A stretch of DNA of 6,142 nt from Myxococcales bacterium. GTDB taxonomy: Bacteria > Myxococcota > Polyangia > Polyangiales > Polyangiaceae. The position numbers were made by a program, and so were the translations under genes. The notes beneath the pieces are model-generated. The model saw nothing but the letters and a program-made list of their open reading frames with translations. It did not search any database and was not told the DNA's origin. Position 1 is the stretch's first letter. Each line of letters begins with the position of its first letter. Below, in pieces: positions 4,753-6,142 of this stretch. The stretch covers positions 1-6,142 of the forward strand of contig JAGQIY010001151.1 of assembly GCA_020430865.1 (NCBI GenBank). The letters are read 5' to 3'.

Positions 4753-5304
4753 ATGCGTGAGCAAGCCTTGGCGCACAGCGTCGCCCGCTACAAAGCCGTC
4801 TGGTCCGCTGGTCTCGTCGCCCTCGCCGCCGTCGCCTGCAACACTCCACCTGCCGAACAGAAGCCCGAGCCCGCAGCGGCCAACACCGCGCCGGCTCCGG
4901 CGGCGGGCTACAAGCTGTACGGCTCCGCGCTGGACCCCAAGCTCGAGCCGGTGAGCCTGAGCGAGGTGCTGAGCAAACCGAAGGAGTACGAAGGCAAGAC
5001 CGTGCACGTCGATGCCAAGGTGCGTCGCGCCTGCTCCCAGAAGGGTTGCTGGATGGAGCTGGCAGAGGGCGCCGAAGACAAGGCGGCGACGTGCCGAGTC
5101 ACCTTCAAGGACTACGGCTTCTTCGTTCCAACCGATTCGGCCGGCGCGGAGGCGCGGCTGGAAGGCGTGGTGAAACTGAAGAAAGTCACCGCCGACCACG
5201 TCCAGCACATGGAACAGGAAGGCGCTACGTTTGCAGACAAACACCCGGACGGGAGCGCGTCCGAAGTCGCCCTGGTCGCGACGGGCGTGGAACTCAAGAA
5301 GTAG
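4753..5304 (+). CDS. DUF4920-family lipoprotein
   Basis: The 183-residue product starts with a lipoprotein signal peptide whose lipobox A-V-A-C puts the lipid on Cys29. An Ala/Pro/Glu-rich linker (about 30-51) follows, then a domain (about 52-160) that I place in DUF4920 from its pattern: Y-G then V-S-L-S-E-V-L, a K-x-Y-E-G-K-T-V-H-V strand, the signature C-S-Q-K-G-C-W-M (94-101), CRVTFKDYGFFVP (114-126) and a final V-E-G-V-V-type strand. The function of this domain is not established. An OB-like beta barrel and a thiol or metal site at Cys94/Cys99 with Cys114 are inferences. ATG 4753 is chosen because the signal peptide begins there; the frame stays open upstream only opposite the reductase gene. 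It is divergent from the reductase, ends at TAG 5302-5304 and has no strong terminator after it. Confidence 0.85.
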   Translation: MREQALAHSVARYKAVWSAGLVALAAVACNTPPAEQKPEPAAANTAPAPAAGYKLYGSALDPKLEPVSLSEVLSKPKEYEGKTVHVDAKVRRACSQKGCWMELAEGAEDKAATCRVTFKDYGFFVPTDSAGAEARLEGVVKLKKVTADHVQHMEQEGATFADKHPDGSASEVALVATGVELKK

Positions 5305-5379
5305 CTGGACGAGCTTCGTTCCGAGCCGAGACGCCACAGTCGCGCGCCGCATTCCCGACTTCACCCGACAAACCTCACG

Positions 5380-5423
5380 TTTTTCGCAAGTTTTCGGCCG
5401 ATTTTTCTGCGCCGAGGGTTTTT
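5380..5423 (+). other. T-tract cluster upstream of the LysM-hydrolase gene
   Basis: Four T-tracts of 4-5 bases lie at 5380-5384, 5391-5394, 5402-5406 and 5419-5423 in otherwise GC-rich DNA. The first three are spaced about 10.5-11.5 bp apart, close to the helical repeat, as in bent upstream promoter DNA. The whole gap 5305-5455 shows no reading frame or strong terminator. Confidence 0.4.
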
Positions 5424-5426
5424 CCA

Positions 5427-5449
5427 AGGCGACTCGCCTGTGCTACGGC
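5427..5449 (+). promoter_or_regulatory. Candidate promoter and operator of the LysM-hydrolase gene
   Basis: TGTGCTACGGC, with GCTA at 5442-5445, occupies the -10 position and would start transcription at about the GTG at 5456. Just upstream, AGGCGA-C-TCGCCT (5427-5439) is a perfect 6-bp inverted repeat with one central base. It falls between the -10 element and the place expected for -35, where a repressor or MerR-like activator could bind. No Shine-Dalgarno is visible before the GTG. Confidence 0.35.
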
Positions 5450-5455
5450 TCGGCC

Positions 5456-6142
5456 GTGCGCTGGTGGCTGACACTCTGGTTAGCTCTGGTTTGTGCGTTC
5501 GCGACGCCCAGCCTGGCTGAAGCCAAGACCAAGACCCACACCGTGGGCAAGGGTCAAACCCTGGGTAAGATCGCCAAGCGGTATCACACCAGCGTCGCCG
5601 CGATCTGCCACGCGAACGATATCAAGAAGAGCGATCCCATCCAGCCCGGCCAGAAGCTGCTGATCCCGGACAAGGACGACGAAGGCGGCAAGCAAGCTCG
5701 CAAGGAGCATGACCGCAAGGAACGCAAGGAGCGGGCAAAAGAGCGCAAGGAACGGGCGAAGGAGCGCGCCAAGGAGCGCAAGGAGCGCGCGAAAGAAGCC
5801 CGCAGGGATCGCAAGGAGCGCGCGCGGCGCGACAAGGGCAACGAAAAGGGGCTGCACGTCCTCGACTACCCTGGGGGCAGCGCCTACTACTATTTCCCTA
5901 CGGGAAGAGGTCGCAAGACGCTGCGCCCGGTGCTGATGTACATGCACGCACGCAGCGGCGATCCTCGTCACGACTGCCAGCGTTGGGCGCGCGTCGCCAG
6001 CACCCTCGGCTGGGTGATGTGCCCCGTCGGCCCCGAAGACCGCGGCGGTGGACGACGCGGCTGGGCCAACAACTGGGCCAGCGGTCACCGCGCCGCGATG
6101 GCCGCCCTGAATGCCCTGCGTGGGAAGTATGGCCGCCGCGTG
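5456..6142 (+). CDS. Secreted LysM protein with alpha/beta-hydrolase-like domain (3' end cut by window)
   Basis: The frame is open from GTG 5456 to the window end, 229 residues, with no stop. It begins with a signal peptide (MRWW then a hydrophobic core, ending near SLAEA at 19-23). A LysM domain at about 26-71 (HTVGKGQTLGKIAKRYHTS, ending I-x-P-G-Q-K-L-L-I-P-like) suggests peptidoglycan or chitin-type glycan binding. Residues 81-126 are almost only Lys, Glu, Arg and Ala in repeated KERKERA-type units, likely a long charged single helix with net positive charge. From about 132 the sequence looks like the N-terminal part of an esterase/dienelactone-hydrolase-like alpha/beta fold: strand PVLMYMHARSG (158-168), where the His-x-x-Ser-Gly could be the oxyanion-hole turn, then RWARVASTLGWVMCPVGP. 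The catalytic Ser, Asp and His would lie beyond the window. GTG is chosen because the signal peptide starts there. The substrate is unknown. Confidence 0.82.
   Translation, partial: MRWWLTLWLALVCAFATPSLAEAKTKTHTVGKGQTLGKIAKRYHTSVAAICHANDIKKSDPIQPGQKLLIPDKDDEGGKQARKEHDRKERKERAKERKERAKERAKERKERAKEARRDRKERARRDKGNEKGLHVLDYPGGSAYYYFPTGRGRKTLRPVLMYMHARSGDPRHDCQRWARVASTLGWVMCPVGPEDRGGGRRGWANNWASGHRAAMAALNALRGKYGRRV
5696..5833 (+). repeat. Degenerate CGCAAGGAG-type repeat coding a Lys/Glu/Arg helix
   Basis: Imperfect 9-15-bp units such as CGCAAGGAGCG and GCGAAGGAGCG recur through this stretch and code for the KER-rich segment (residues 81-126) between the LysM and hydrolase-like domains. The imperfect repeats suggest expansion and contraction of a helical spacer. 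Confidence 0.7.

Noticed and set aside
5696..5833. CRISPR-like or noncoding tandem array
   Set aside because: The units are short, have no spacers, and keep the reading frame of a charged protein segment.
5480..6088. Bottom-strand open frame (202 aa) with Leu/Ala-rich, membrane-like stretches
   Set aside because: It is the complement of the LysM protein's KER-rich repeat. The hydrophobic look comes from antisense Lys/Arg/Glu codons.
1..6142. Defence system, mobile element, prophage or biosynthetic cluster
   Set aside because: No nuclease, transposase, integrase, toxin-antitoxin, synthase or terminal repeats were seen. The genes look like ordinary envelope and redox functions.

Overview
The window is GC-rich and densely coded. 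It carries many secreted or lipid-anchored proteins with Gly/Ser linkers, cysteine-rich repeats and lipoboxes, which suggests a myxobacterium (Myxococcota, perhaps Polyangiales). That placement rests on composition and protein style, not on a marker gene. No tRNA, rRNA, CRISPR array, insertion sequence or phage gene was seen.

Layout, left to right. (1) The 3' end of a cysteine-rich secreted-type protein (2-403, +) with two 8-cysteine modules, followed by a hairpin at 423-452. (2) A lipoprotein (513-1397, +) with a long Gly/Ser/Asn linker and a C-terminal PPC-like beta domain. (3) A leftward pair: a lipoprotein of unknown function (2143-2970, -), then a CcmH-type cytochrome c biogenesis protein (1519-2031, -) whose usual CxxC motif is replaced by adjacent cysteines. 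(4) A leftward adrenodoxin-reductase/FprA-type ferredoxin--NADP+ reductase (3166-4584, -). (5) Divergent from it, a DUF4920-type lipoprotein (4753-5304, +). (6) The 5' part of a secreted protein (5456 to the window end, +) with signal peptide, LysM domain, basic Lys/Glu/Arg-rich helix and the start of an alpha/beta-hydrolase-like domain.

Most products are exported or envelope-bound. The reductase is the only clearly cytoplasmic enzyme. CcmH, the reductase and the cysteine-bearing DUF4920 protein share a loose redox theme, but nothing shows that they form one pathway. I see no convincing new multi-gene system.

The most interesting signals are regulatory. All three rightward genes with visible starts have a GCTA-type -10 element 10-12 nt before the start codon and no good Shine-Dalgarno, so they look leaderless or nearly so. 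Two leftward genes (the reductase and the lipoprotein) instead have good Shine-Dalgarno sequences at 5-nt spacing. The leader of the leftward lipoprotein gene holds three inverted-repeat arms that can fold into two mutually exclusive hairpins, followed by a third structure abutting the ribosome binding site, as in an attenuator or riboregulator.
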